DNA of 6,846 nucleotides, taken from Prevotellaceae bacterium. GTDB taxonomy: Bacteria > Bacteroidota > Bacteroidia > Bacteroidales > Paludibacteraceae. The DNA lies in NCBI GenBank assembly GCA_031270425.1, contig JAISXQ010000138.1:1-6846 (forward strand), read 5' to 3'. Both the position numbers and the translations under genes were made by a program. This document shows positions 1 to 6,002 of the stretch, in pieces. The notes under the pieces are model-generated. The model searched no databases. It worked only from the letters and a program-made list of their open reading frames with translations, and was not told the origin of the DNA. Position 1 is the stretch's first letter; each line of letters opens with the position of its first letter.

Positions 1-1
1 T

Positions 2-2845
2 TACAGGGAATATCAAGCGGACGTCAGCCGTTTCACCTTTGTTTTCCCGAACAAGCGGGCGGGAGTTTTCTTTCAGCGTTACCTTTCGCAGTTGTTGGAC
101 GAAGCGCTTTTTTCTCCCGAAGTATTAAGCATTTCCGAATGTTTTTCCTCTGTTTCGAAGCGGCAGCCGGCGGACAGGCTGAGCAATCTTTTCCGTCTTT
201 ACGACGTTTACCGTTCCGTGGGCGGAAGCGGCGAGGGTTTCGATAGTTTCGTATTTTGGGGCGAAATGCTGCTTTCCGATTTCGATGAAATTGACAAATA
301 CCTTATCGATGCGCGGCAACTTTTTACGAATATCACCGACCTGAAACAGATCGACGAAGTTTTTGATACGCTTACTCCCCGCCAAAAAGAAGCGATAAAA
401 GAGTTTTGGAACAACTTTATTCCGGTAACGGAGGGGCGTCCCAAAACAGATTACATTACTACGTGGAAAATCCTTTATCCGGTTTACAAACGCTTCCAAG
501 CCGGATTAGCCGCAGAAAATCTTGCCACCGAAGGAATGATGTGCCGCGAACTTGCCGAAAACTTGAAATCGGGACAGCATATTCCCGAATGGGACGAAAA
601 ACAATTCGTTTTCGTGGGTTTCAACGCTTTGAACGCTTGCGAACGGGAACTTTTCAACGCCTTGAAAAAAGAAGGGAAAGCCGATTTTTATTTCGATTAC
701 GAGGCTGCCGAACTGCGCGACGCCGACAATCTTGCTTCACAGTTCTACGAGGAAAACATCCGGCAATTTCCGTCGAATTTTCCGCTTGCGCAGGAAACGC
801 CGCAAAATCCCGAAAGGGAGATGGAACTCATAGCGGTACCTTCGGAAATAGGACAGGCTAAGGAAATATATTCCATTTTGAACGGACTTTTTCCCAATAA
901 CAACAAGGAAATCGACCCTATTAACACCGCCGTTGTGCTTGCCGACGAAAACTTGCTGATTCCGCTTTTACATTCGCTTCCGGCTCAGATAGAGCAGGTG
1001 AACGTAACTATGGGCTTTCCGCTGAAATCGACTCCCGCATCGGGATTGCTCGAATACGTGCTTGAACTGCAACGCCGTGCGCGTGTGTCGGGCGGCAAGG
1101 TTTCTTTCTATTATAAAAATGTATTGAACATACTGAATCATCAGTATATTTCGCTTTGTTGCGGCGGCGAAGCCAAAGCTATCGAGGAGCGGACGGTTAA
1201 AAATAACCGCATTTACGTCGAGGCCGAAGAATTTAGCCGGAACAGCCTGTTGGCGTCCGTTTTTACGCTTCAAACCAATGCCTTAGACTTTTTATCCTAC
1301 TTGACGGATATGATCCGCCAGTTGCAGGCAGCCTTGCAAAACAGCGGAAAAAAAGACGAACATTTACTGACGCTCGATTTTCTGTACCAATATTACGTTA
1401 CGCTCAACCGTATGCAGGATGTGTTGAAGAAAAGGCGAGAAGAAATACCCGCAACTATCGACACGATGGCGCGGCTGATACGTCAGGCGCTTGCCGGAAT
1501 TTCCCTTCCCTTTGAAGGCGAACCCCTTGCCGGATTGCAGATAATGGGCGTGCTCGAAACCCGCTGCCTCGACTTCGAAAACCTTGTCATTCCTTCGTTT
1601 AACGAAGGTATTTTCCCGAAACGGAGTGTTCAGAACAGTTTTATCCCCTATACCTTGCGGCGATGTTTCGGGCTTCCGGTCGCCAATTTTCAGGACGCAA
1701 TTTCAGCCTATCATTTTTACCGCTTGATACACCGGGCAAAACGTATTTTCCTGTTGTACGATTCGCGCGCCGACGGCATGAAAACGGGCGAAGTAAGCCG
1801 TTTTATGCATCAGTTGCATTATCATTACGGAGTGGATTTTAAAAGGAGGAATCTTTCTTTCGACGTTGGTTTCGAGAACCGAAGCGCACTGCAAGTGGCG
1901 AAAACGCCCGAAATAATGAAAAAGCTGGAACGTTTTACCATCGAGGGAGAAAAAGCGGCGGCATTTTCGGCAAGTTCGCTCAACACCTACATCGACTGCC
2001 CGTTAAAATTCTATCTGACGCAGATGGAACGCATAGAAGAATCCGACGAAGTGATCGAAACGGTAGAAGGAAGCATGTTCGGCACTTTGTTTCATGCTGT
2101 TATGGAAAATCTGTACCAGCCTTACACCGGAAAAACGGTAGAGTCCGGCGATATAAAGCAACTGGTGGAACATCCGCTGAAAATAGATGCGGAAATCGCA
2201 CGCGCTTTCGCCGTTGAGTTCTTCCGGAAAAAGGACGGAAGCCCCGTCGCCTTGGAAGGGAACAACCTGCTGATAGCCCGCGTTATCCGTAAATATGTAA
2301 GGCAGATGTTGAAAATCGACATGGAATACGCGCCCTTTACCTGCGTAGCGTCCGAATTGCCCTGTTCCGGGCGTTTGCCTGTTTTCGGCGGACGGATGCA
2401 GGTGAATTTAAAAGGTTTCATCGACCGGATTGACGAAAAAGATTCGATGCTTCGCATTCTCGATTATAAAACAGGAAGCGGCAAGCCGGAGTTTAAAAGC
2501 ATTGCCGGAATGTTTGAACACAACAACGAGAACCGCCCGAAATACGAATTCCAGATATTCCTGTACGCGCTTTTATATAAAAGGATGACAGGAGCGGCTT
2601 CCGTTTTGCCCGGCATTTCCTTCCTTCGCAATGTATTCAAGTCCGACTACACGGCGCAGTTGCGCTACAAACCGGAACCGAGAGTAAGCGAGCCGGTGGA
2701 CGATTTCAATCCCTTCGAGGAGGCTTTTGTTGAAAGCCTGACAGCCTGTCTGGAAGAAATTTTCGATCCCGATATTCCTTTCGTGCAGACCGAAAAAGCG
2801 AGCCTATGCACCTATTGCCCTTATACGTCGATATGCGGGAGGTAG
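2..2845 (+). CDS. AddB-like PD-(D/E)XK exonuclease subunit, 5'-partial
   Basis: Probable AddB-type subunit of an AddAB/RecBCD-like helicase-nuclease that resects double-strand DNA ends for recombination in the cytoplasm. The frame is open from position 2 with no start codon, and the first visible residues include FTFVFPNKRAG, usual close to the N-terminus of Bacteroidota homologues. So only a short N-terminal piece should be missing, and the in-frame TTG at 92 is not the start. About 947 codons are visible, near full family length. A degenerate UvrD-like helicase part contains LETRCLDFENLVIP and NEGIFPKR (about 1550-1621). The C-terminal nuclease has SASSLNTYIDCPLKFYL (from 1967), the conserved His in GTLFHAVME (2093), Asp in GFIDRID (2423), the Asp and Lys of DYKTG (2462-2470), and QIFLYALL. 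Cysteines at 1997, 2807, 2816 and 2834 match the AddB 4Fe-4S pattern. An AddA/UvrD-like helicase is expected next door, outside the window. No key residue is missing. Confidence 0.9.
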   Translation, partial: YREYQADVSRFTFVFPNKRAGVFFQRYLSQLLDEALFSPEVLSISECFSSVSKRQPADRLSNLFRLYDVYRSVGGSGEGFDSFVFWGEMLLSDFDEIDKYLIDARQLFTNITDLKQIDEVFDTLTPRQKEAIKEFWNNFIPVTEGRPKTDYITTWKILYPVYKRFQAGLAAENLATEGMMCRELAENLKSGQHIPEWDEKQFVFVGFNALNACERELFNALKKEGKADFYFDYEAAELRDADNLASQFYEENIRQFPSNFPLAQETPQNPEREMELIAVPSEIGQAKEIYSILNGLFPNNNKEIDPINTAVVLADENLLIPLLHSLPAQIEQVNVTMGFPLKSTPASGLLEYVLELQRRARVSGGKVSFYYKNVLNILNHQYISLCCGGEAKAIEERTVKNNRIYVEAEEFSRNSLLASVFTLQTNALDFLSYLTDMIRQLQAALQNSGKKDEHLLTLDFLYQYYVTLNRMQDVLKKRREEIPATIDTMARLIRQALAGISLPFEGEPLAGLQIMGVLETRCLDFENLVIPSFNEGIFPKRSVQNSFIPYTLRRCFGLPVANFQDAISAYHFYRLIHRAKRIFLLYDSRADGMKTGEVSRFMHQLHYHYGVDFKRRNLSFDVGFENRSALQVAKTPEIMKKLERFTIEGEKAAAFSASSLNTYIDCPLKFYLTQMERIEESDEVIETVEGSMFGTLFHAVMENLYQPYTGKTVESGDIKQLVEHPLKIDAEIARAFAVEFFRKKDGSPVALEGNNLLIARVIRKYVRQMLKIDMEYAPFTCVASELPCSGRLPVFGGRMQVNLKGFIDRIDEKDSMLRILDYKTGSGKPEFKSIAGMFEHNNENRPKYEFQIFLYALLYKRMTGAASVLPGISFLRNVFKSDYTAQLRYKPEPRVSEPVDDFNPFEEAFVESLTACLEEIFDPDIPFVQTEKASLCTYCPYTSICGR

Positions 2846-2869
2846 AATAAACCATTAAGAAATCAAGTA

Positions 2870-2892
2870 GCCATACGATAAAATCGTGTGGC
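2870..2892 (+). terminator. Hairpin after the nuclease gene, possible terminator
   Basis: A 10-bp stem (GCCATACGAT pairing with ATCGTGTGGC, one G-U pair) closes an AAA loop, 24 bp after the nuclease stop codon. There is no T-tract on either side, so it is not a classical intrinsic terminator. It may still mark or protect the 3' end of the nuclease transcript. It could also be an operator for the next gene. Confidence 0.35.
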
Positions 2893-2949
2893 AGTAAAGG
2901 TATCGTAACAGAAAAAATTACTATCTTGCGCAATAATTTAAAAAGCCAA

Positions 2950-3762
2950 ATGTCAAAAATTAACGTAGAAAATACAGAAATTACAATCATATCCGTTGAA
3001 GAAAAAGATTATATTTCGCTAACAGATATGGCTAATGCAAAAGAAAGCGAAAGTCGTGCGGCGGATATAATTAAAAACTGGATAAGGACGCGTTATGCAA
3101 TAGAATTTTTAAGCGCTTGGGAACAAATAAACAACCCGAATTTTAAAGTGGTCGAATCTGACCACTTTAAAATGCAGGCCGGATTGGCAAATTTTACGCT
3201 TAGCATTTCCGAATGGATTGACAAAACAAATGCCGTTGGGATTATAGTAAAAAAAGGAAAGCATGGCGGTACATTTGCTCACAAAGACATCGCTTTTGAG
3301 TTTGGTTCTGCAATTAGCGTTTCATTTAAACTGTATCTGATAACAGAATTTCAGCGATTAAAAGAAGAAGAACAAAAACAACTTGGCTGGTCGGCAAAAC
3401 GGGAATTAACGAAAATTAATTATCGTATTCATACCGACGCCATCAAACAAAATCTGATACCAAAAGAATTAACACCCAAAGAAACTTCTATTATTTATGC
3501 AAACGAAGCGGATGTGCTCAATGTGGCGTTATTTGGAATTACAGCCAAGCAGTGGCGTGAAGCAAATCCTGAAACAAAAGGGAATATACGTGATTATGCG
3601 ACAATGAATCAATTGATTTGTCTTTCAAATTTAGAAAACGTGAATGCCGTTTTTATCCACGAGAATTTGAGTCAGAACGAGCGTTTGGCAAAACTCAATA
3701 AAATTGCCATTCAACAAATGAAAGTGTTGGAAAATATGGAAGAACGAAATTTGTTGAAATAA
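2950..3762 (+). CDS. KilA-N domain-containing protein
   Basis: A 270-residue stand-alone KilA-N protein. KilA-N is a putative DNA-binding domain of phages, large DNA viruses and mobile elements, also scattered as single genes in Bacteroidota chromosomes; the cellular role is not established. Visible family motifs are YISLTDMA (residues 21-28), NWIRTRYAIEFLSAWE (43-58), NPNFK and HFKMQAG (62-78), and GGTFAHKDIAFEFGSAIS (106-123) leading to KLYLITEFQRLKEEE. The second half contains YANEADVLNVALFGITAKQW and GNIRDYAT, as I recall from bacterial stand-alone members. There is no signal peptide or membrane segment. I prefer ATG 2950 over the in-frame TTG at 2926, since the domain begins soon after it. 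No strong Shine-Dalgarno site is seen; a poor TAnnTTTG-like box (TATCTTG, 2922-2928) lies upstream. The gene is clearly more AT-rich than the nuclease, suggesting separate ancestry or transfer. Confidence 0.88.
   Translation: MSKINVENTEITIISVEEKDYISLTDMANAKESESRAADIIKNWIRTRYAIEFLSAWEQINNPNFKVVESDHFKMQAGLANFTLSISEWIDKTNAVGIIVKKGKHGGTFAHKDIAFEFGSAISVSFKLYLITEFQRLKEEEQKQLGWSAKRELTKINYRIHTDAIKQNLIPKELTPKETSIIYANEADVLNVALFGITAKQWREANPETKGNIRDYATMNQLICLSNLENVNAVFIHENLSQNERLAKLNKIAIQQMKVLENMEERNLLK
3140..3173. repeat. Perfect 14-bp inverted repeat inside the KilA-N gene
   Basis: ATTTTAAAGTGGTC (3140-3153) is followed by a 6-nt spacer and its exact reverse complement (3160-3173). It covers codons for about residues 64-75 of the KilA-N protein. 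FK in NFK and in HFK falls on the two arms. In RNA it would form a very stable hairpin within the coding region. Conserved protein sequence may explain part of the symmetry, but not the perfect match at third codon positions. Confidence 0.85.
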
Positions 3763-3804
3763 AAGATTAATGGAAAAAAGCTGGATTTTTTGTAAAACGC
3801 TTTC

Positions 3805-3835
3805 GTATGAAAGGTCATGCTAAAATCGTTCATAC
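3805..3835. repeat. Inverted repeat in the gap after the KilA-N gene
   Basis: GTATGAA (3805-3811) and its exact reverse complement TTCATAC (3829-3835) are separated by 17 bp, with an alternative small hairpin CTTTC-GTAT-GAAAG nested at the left arm. It may be a weak 3'-end structure of the KilA-N transcript or a protein binding site; there is no T-tract. The rest of 3763-3870 is AT-rich with no recognisable gene. Confidence 0.35.
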
Positions 3836-3870
3836 CCGTCAAACAGAATTTTTTAACAGATATTATCTAT

Positions 3871-3903
3871 TTTCTATTTCTATCTTTTTATTATGTATCT
3901 TTG
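3871..3903 (+). promoter_or_regulatory. Bacteroidota-type promoter upstream of the structured RNA
   Basis: TATCTTTG at 3896-3903 matches the Bacteroidota -7 consensus TAnnTTTG exactly. TTTC at 3871-3874, 21 bp upstream, is a one-mismatch candidate for the -33 TTTG box. Transcription would start at about 3908-3912, so the transcript would enter the rod-shaped element (3993-4177) after an AT-rich leader of about 80 nt, and could continue into the 88-codon ORF at 4196. Confidence 0.6.
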
Positions 3904-3910
3904 CAAGTAT

Positions 3911-3934
3911 TTAATGCAAGTGAATTAGCATTAA
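3911..3934 (+). repeat. Inverted repeat at the predicted transcription start
   Basis: TTAATGC (3911-3917) pairs exactly with GCATTAA (3928-3934) across a 10-nt loop. It lies immediately after the predicted -7 box, where it could be an operator or a 5'-end hairpin of the transcript. The AT-rich stretch after it (3935-3992) shows nothing I can name. Confidence 0.4.
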
Positions 3935-3992
3935 GAAGTATAAAACAAGTATAACACGAATTTTTGATTTAAGAAAAATAAGATATAACGAT

Positions 3993-4177
3993 ATAAATAC
4001 AGCGTTTTGCTTTATAAATTTCCTGTCATAGAAATACGACCAATTTTCAATGTGTTATTAGGAAGTAAAAAGTGGAAACGCCTACGGTTAGGCGTGGGCG
4101 TTCCTTTTTACTTGATAACGCAGCCTTTGGTCGGGCTTCTATGACAAGTAGAAAGGATTTAGTCCACGCTGTTTTAT
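3993..4177 (+). ncRNA. Long rod-shaped structured RNA, candidate 6S-like RNA
   Basis: Hand folding gives one continuous rod. The closing stem is 3993-4004 with 4167-4177, containing ACAGCG/CGCTGT plus five A-T pairs around one bulge. A large bubble follows (4005-4023 facing 4147-4166), whose 3' side can form a small GGA/TCC hairpin. Then come a 10-bp helix (4024-4033/4137-4146), a 3x3 internal loop, a 7-bp helix (4037-4043/4127-4133), an 8-bp helix (4051-4058/4115-4122), a 9-bp helix (4063-4071/4105-4113), a 4-bp helix (4074-4077/4101-4104), and a terminal hairpin ACGCCTA-CGGT-TAGGCGT (4078-4095). Closing stem, central bubble and long distal arm, at about 185 nt, match 6S RNA, which binds the RNA polymerase housekeeping holoenzyme. 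TTTTATT directly after the closing stem could aid termination. Alternatives are a long cis-acting leader for the ORF at 4196, or a fold-back mobile element. Strand is chosen from the upstream promoter. No primary-sequence match to 6S was verified. Confidence 0.5.
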
Positions 4178-4195
4178 TACAAAAGAACGAATATC

Positions 4196-4462
4196 ATGAA
4201 AAAGGAAGATGCAAACAATCCGTCGTCGCCCGGAGATTACAAGTTGCTGACCGAAGCCGATTTCAACCTAAAATTAAAAGAATCGACAGATTGCATATTA
4301 GTGAAAGTTTCGTACAAGGGAAGGAAAACAAGGTTTTTCTTCGAGATATTGAAAAAATACGCTTCCGGTACGGAAGAAATTTTTCGCGACGCCGATGCAA
4401 TAACAGTTTTAGCCGGCAATTTCCAATCCGGCGAATACCGGTATATGATTTACTTCACCTGA
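4196..4462 (+). CDS. Hypothetical protein, 88 aa
   Basis: An 88-codon ORF, ATG to TGA, that I do not recognise. The product is charged and soluble-looking, with no signal peptide or membrane segment. Residues about 16-25 (YKLLTEADFN) are followed by strand-like ILVKVSYKGRKTRFFFEIL (34-52) and a C-terminal strand-rich part ending GEYRYMIYFT. Codon use resembles the surrounding chromosomal genes (mixed GC third positions, many GAA/AAA and CCG/GCC codons), which favours a real gene. It begins 18 nt after the rod-shaped RNA and has no obvious promoter of its own, so it is probably expressed from the promoter at 3896 by read-through, or under control of that structure. An overlapping frame starting with GTG at 4072 lies inside the RNA stem and is less credible. 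No strong Shine-Dalgarno site is present. Confidence 0.6.
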   Translation: MKKEDANNPSSPGDYKLLTEADFNLKLKESTDCILVKVSYKGRKTRFFFEILKKYASGTEEIFRDADAITVLAGNFQSGEYRYMIYFT

Positions 4463-4474
4463 GTATCTAAAAAG

Positions 4475-4522
4475 CAGATTAGCATACGGATAACACGGAT
4501 GTTACAGATTAGCACAGATAAA
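4475..4522. repeat. Degenerate tandem repeat, about 10-bp period
   Basis: Five imperfect units of 9-11 bp follow each other: CAGATTAGCAT, ACGGATAAC, ACGGATGTT, ACAGATTAGC, ACAGATAAA. All share a core like ACxGATtA. I recall similar ACGGATTAC-type arrays in intergenic regions of many Bacteroidota genomes; function is unknown. The array directly precedes the transposase remnant. Confidence 0.6.
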
Positions 4523-4530
4523 AACAACAT

Positions 4531-4704
4531 TCGCCAGTTGACATTGTCATACTGAGTATTTTTGCTGTTTTAAGCGGCGCCAAATCGTTCGATTCCATCG
4601 AGTTATTCGGAAAAAGCAATTATTCATTTCTCAAACAGGTATCGAGATTACCCAACGGCATTCCCTTACACGACACGATAAACAGGGTATTTTCTCAGCT
4701 TAAC
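4531..4704 (+). pseudogene. ISAs1-family transposase N-terminal remnant
   Basis: The frame read from 4531 gives a stretch that matches the N-terminal (DDE_Tnp_1-associated) region of ISAs1-family transposases: DIVILSIFAVLSGAKSFDSI, ELFGKSN, SFLKQVSRLPNGIP, then HDTINRVFSQLN. The order and spacing (inner AVL-G-A, IE-FGK, LPNGIP-HDTINRVFS) are diagnostic. There is no start codon: a stop lies upstream at 4519-4521 and no ATG occurs in frame before the homology. Similarity ends at about 4704, then the frame runs through unrelated residues to a stop at 4759. The catalytic DDE domain is entirely absent, and no terminal inverted repeats were recognised. It is a dead fragment of an insertion sequence. 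Confidence 0.8.
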
Positions 4705-4748
4705 CACACCATTTTGTTCAACTTTCATTATCCGTACTTCTTTTTGTT

Positions 4749-4770
4749 GTCCGACTTTTAAAAAACGGAC
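4749..4770. repeat. Small inverted repeat in the gap
   Basis: GTCCG (4749-4753) and CGGAC (4766-4770) flank an A/T-rich centre, and T-rich sequence follows. It may be a weak terminator-like hairpin or leftover of the insertion sequence. The rest of 4705-4790 is pyrimidine-rich with no recognisable gene. Confidence 0.25.
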
Positions 4771-4772
4771 GT

Positions 4773-4799
4773 TTTGCTGTTGTTTTTAGCCTAACATTG
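4773..4799 (+). promoter_or_regulatory. Possible promoter of the DUF2141 gene
   Basis: TAACATTG (4792-4799) differs from the TAnnTTTG -7 consensus at one position and lies 30 bp before the ATG at 4830. A TTTG at 4773-4776 could be the -33 box, but the 15-bp spacer is shorter than the usual 19-21. It is a weak call. Confidence 0.3.
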
Positions 4800-4829
4800 C
4801 ACAACTGAATTATTAACAATGTGCGGACT

Positions 4830-5258
4830 ATGAAGCAACTACTGTTTTTTTCTTTTTTTATTTGTGCCCTGAATTTATACGGGCAGGTTCTTGATATTTG
4901 CATAAGCAACGTAAGAAATTTTCAAGGGCAATTGTGCGTGGCAATTTTTGCCGACAAAAAAGGATACGAAGCCCAAAAGCCGGTACAACTAACAAATTAC
5001 GACAAATCGCGTGTAGAAAACGGAGAATTTCGCGTCCGAATTTCACTGAAACCGGGCATATATGCGCTTTCTGTCCTTGATGACGAGAATGAAAACAAAG
5101 AGATGGATTACACGCTGTTGGGTATGCCTCGTGAAGGTTTCGGCTTCTCCGGTTATACATTTAATGGCTTTAAAAAACCCCGTTTCGACGATTTCAGTTT
5201 CCGTATCAAAGAAGATGAACTTAAAAAAATTCAGGTTGTTATGCGTTATTTGAAATAG
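4830..5258 (+). CDS. Secreted DUF2141 domain protein
   Basis: A 142-residue exported protein of the DUF2141 family, whose biochemical role is unknown. Residues 1-18 form a signal peptide (two charged/polar residues, then LLFFSFFICALNLYG) with probable cleavage before Q19. The Cys at 12 does not sit in a good lipobox, so a soluble periplasmic form is likelier than a lipoprotein. The domain shows the family pattern: an N-terminal strand (LDICISNVRNFQGQLCVAIF), then LKPGIYALSVLDDENENK, LLGMPREGFGFSG and FDDFSFRI. D85-x-N87-x-N89-x-x-x-D93 resembles a calcium-binding loop, which is an inference only. ATG 4830 is preferred to the in-frame GTG at 4821 because it starts exactly at the signal peptide. 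It stands alone between two gaps, so it is probably monocistronic. The transposase remnant just upstream suggests rearranged surroundings. Confidence 0.88.
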   Translation: MKQLLFFSFFICALNLYGQVLDICISNVRNFQGQLCVAIFADKKGYEAQKPVQLTNYDKSRVENGEFRVRISLKPGIYALSVLDDENENKEMDYTLLGMPREGFGFSGYTFNGFKKPRFDDFSFRIKEDELKKIQVVMRYLK

Positions 5259-5260
5259 GC

Positions 5261-5281
5261 TTATCTTTTTTGTTTTTTTTT
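5261..5281 (+). terminator. T-rich tract after the DUF2141 gene
   Basis: Starting 2 bp after the stop codon there is a run of almost pure T (two long T blocks interrupted by C and G). The preceding hairpin is very weak (TATT/AATA overlapping the stop). It probably contributes to transcript end formation, but is not a textbook terminator. Confidence 0.3.
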
Positions 5282-5293
5282 AACGTTCCGGGG

Positions 5294-5324
5294 TTGTGGG
5301 ATAAAAACTATTGTCTCACATTTG
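5294..5324 (+). promoter_or_regulatory. Probable promoter of the tetR-tolC operon
   Basis: CACATTTG (5317-5324) matches the -7 consensus TAnnTTTG except for its first base. GTTG with TTG at 5294-5296 is a partial -33 box, about 20 bp upstream as expected in Bacteroidota. Transcription would start near 5330, directly at the palindrome described next. Confidence 0.45.
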
Positions 5325-5332
5325 CATCGTGT

Positions 5333-5362
5333 TTTAATAGATTTATTAAATGTATTATTAAA
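5333..5362. promoter_or_regulatory. Candidate TetR-family operator
   Basis: TTTAATA (5333-5339), a 4-bp spacer and TATTAAA (5344-5350) form a perfect 18-bp palindrome. A second TATTAAA follows at 5356-5362, 12 bp after the first. The site lies between the predicted -7 box and the TetR start codon, the usual place for an autoregulatory TetR operator. The AT-only composition lowers its significance. Confidence 0.45.
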
Positions 5363-5376
5363 CAGGACGATTAAGC

Positions 5377-6000
5377 ATGAATACTGATATAAAACTGTCT
5401 ATGGAGCAGGTAATTGTCGAAACGGCAGAACGCTTGTTCCTGGAAAAAGGCTTTTCGGGAACATCGACAACCGATATTGCCAGGAAAGCGGGGTGCAATC
5501 AGGCGCTGATACATTATTATTTCAGGACGAAGGAAAAATTGTTCAATGTGATTTTTGAGAAGAAACTGATTTTTTTCTTGGAACAATTATTGAAGGTTCA
5601 TTCGGAGAGCGTCGGTTTAAAGGAAAGGATACGCTTGATGATAGAGTCGCATTTCGACCTGATTGCGGCGAATCCGCAATTTCCCGGATTTATAACAAGC
5701 GAACTGTTGGCTTCTCCCAAAAGACTGACCGCGTTGAAAGGCGTGTTGGGCGATAAGCCGAATCTGTTGATAGAATCCTTGCAGGCGCAGATAGACGCAG
5801 AAGTGCAAAAAGGCGGCGTCCGTCCGATACGCGCCCTCGATTTGCTATTGTCCATGATAATGCTGAATGTGGGGCTTTTTATTTATTATCCGATGATAAA
5901 AAATGTTGGCGGTTTGAAAGACGAGGATATGAAAAAATCCGTCGAATCGCGTAAAAAAGAAAACGTAATCATGATTTTGAATAGTTTGAAACCCGATTAA
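5377..6000 (+). CDS. TetR/AcrR-family transcriptional regulator
   Basis: A 207-residue one-component regulator. The N-terminal TetR domain is clear: VETAERLFLEKGFSGTSTTD (residues 14-33), the helix-turn-helix IARKAGCNQALIHYYFRTKEK (34-54), then LFNVIFEKK. The C-terminal half (about 60-207) is the helical ligand-binding and dimerisation region, too variable to predict the ligand. ATG 5377 has an AGGA at 5364-5367 at suitable distance and is preferred to the internal ATG at 5401. The stop codon is only 2 bp before the TolC-family gene, so the two are cotranscribed and the protein most likely represses its own efflux operon through the palindrome at 5333-5350, with an inducer that is probably a pump substrate. 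That regulatory role is inferred from arrangement, not shown. Confidence 0.92.
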   Translation: MNTDIKLSMEQVIVETAERLFLEKGFSGTSTTDIARKAGCNQALIHYYFRTKEKLFNVIFEKKLIFFLEQLLKVHSESVGLKERIRLMIESHFDLIAANPQFPGFITSELLASPKRLTALKGVLGDKPNLLIESLQAQIDAEVQKGGVRPIRALDLLLSMIMLNVGLFIYYPMIKNVGGLKDEDMKKSVESRKKENVIMILNSLKPD

Positions 6001-6002
6001 TT

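Noticed and set aside
92..94. TTG as the start of the nuclease
   Set aside because: The frame stays open to the window edge and encodes the conserved FPNKRAG region upstream of it.
406..861. 151-codon + strand frame within the nuclease gene
   Set aside because: It lies wholly within a well-supported coding frame and its Arg-rich translation has no recognisable motif.
2926..2928. TTG start for the KilA-N protein
   Set aside because: The ATG at 2950 begins closer to the domain, and TTG overlaps a weak promoter-like box.
3774..3791. AAAAAA...TTTTTT hairpin as a terminator of the KilA-N gene
   Set aside because: The stem is only six A-T pairs; it is too weak to claim as an intrinsic terminator.
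4024..4146. Reading the rod as a MITE with 10-bp terminal inverted repeats
   Set aside because: No target-site duplication is seen and the symmetry is broken into many helices with matched internal loops, which fits RNA better; genome copy number would settle it.
4072..4470. 132-codon frame starting with GTG
   Set aside because: It starts inside a stem of the RNA candidate, overlaps the better ORF at 4196 in another frame, and has a low-complexity Arg/Ser-rich translation typical of a shadow frame.
4821..4823. GTG start for the DUF2141 protein
   Set aside because: The ATG at 4830 gives a normal signal peptide start.
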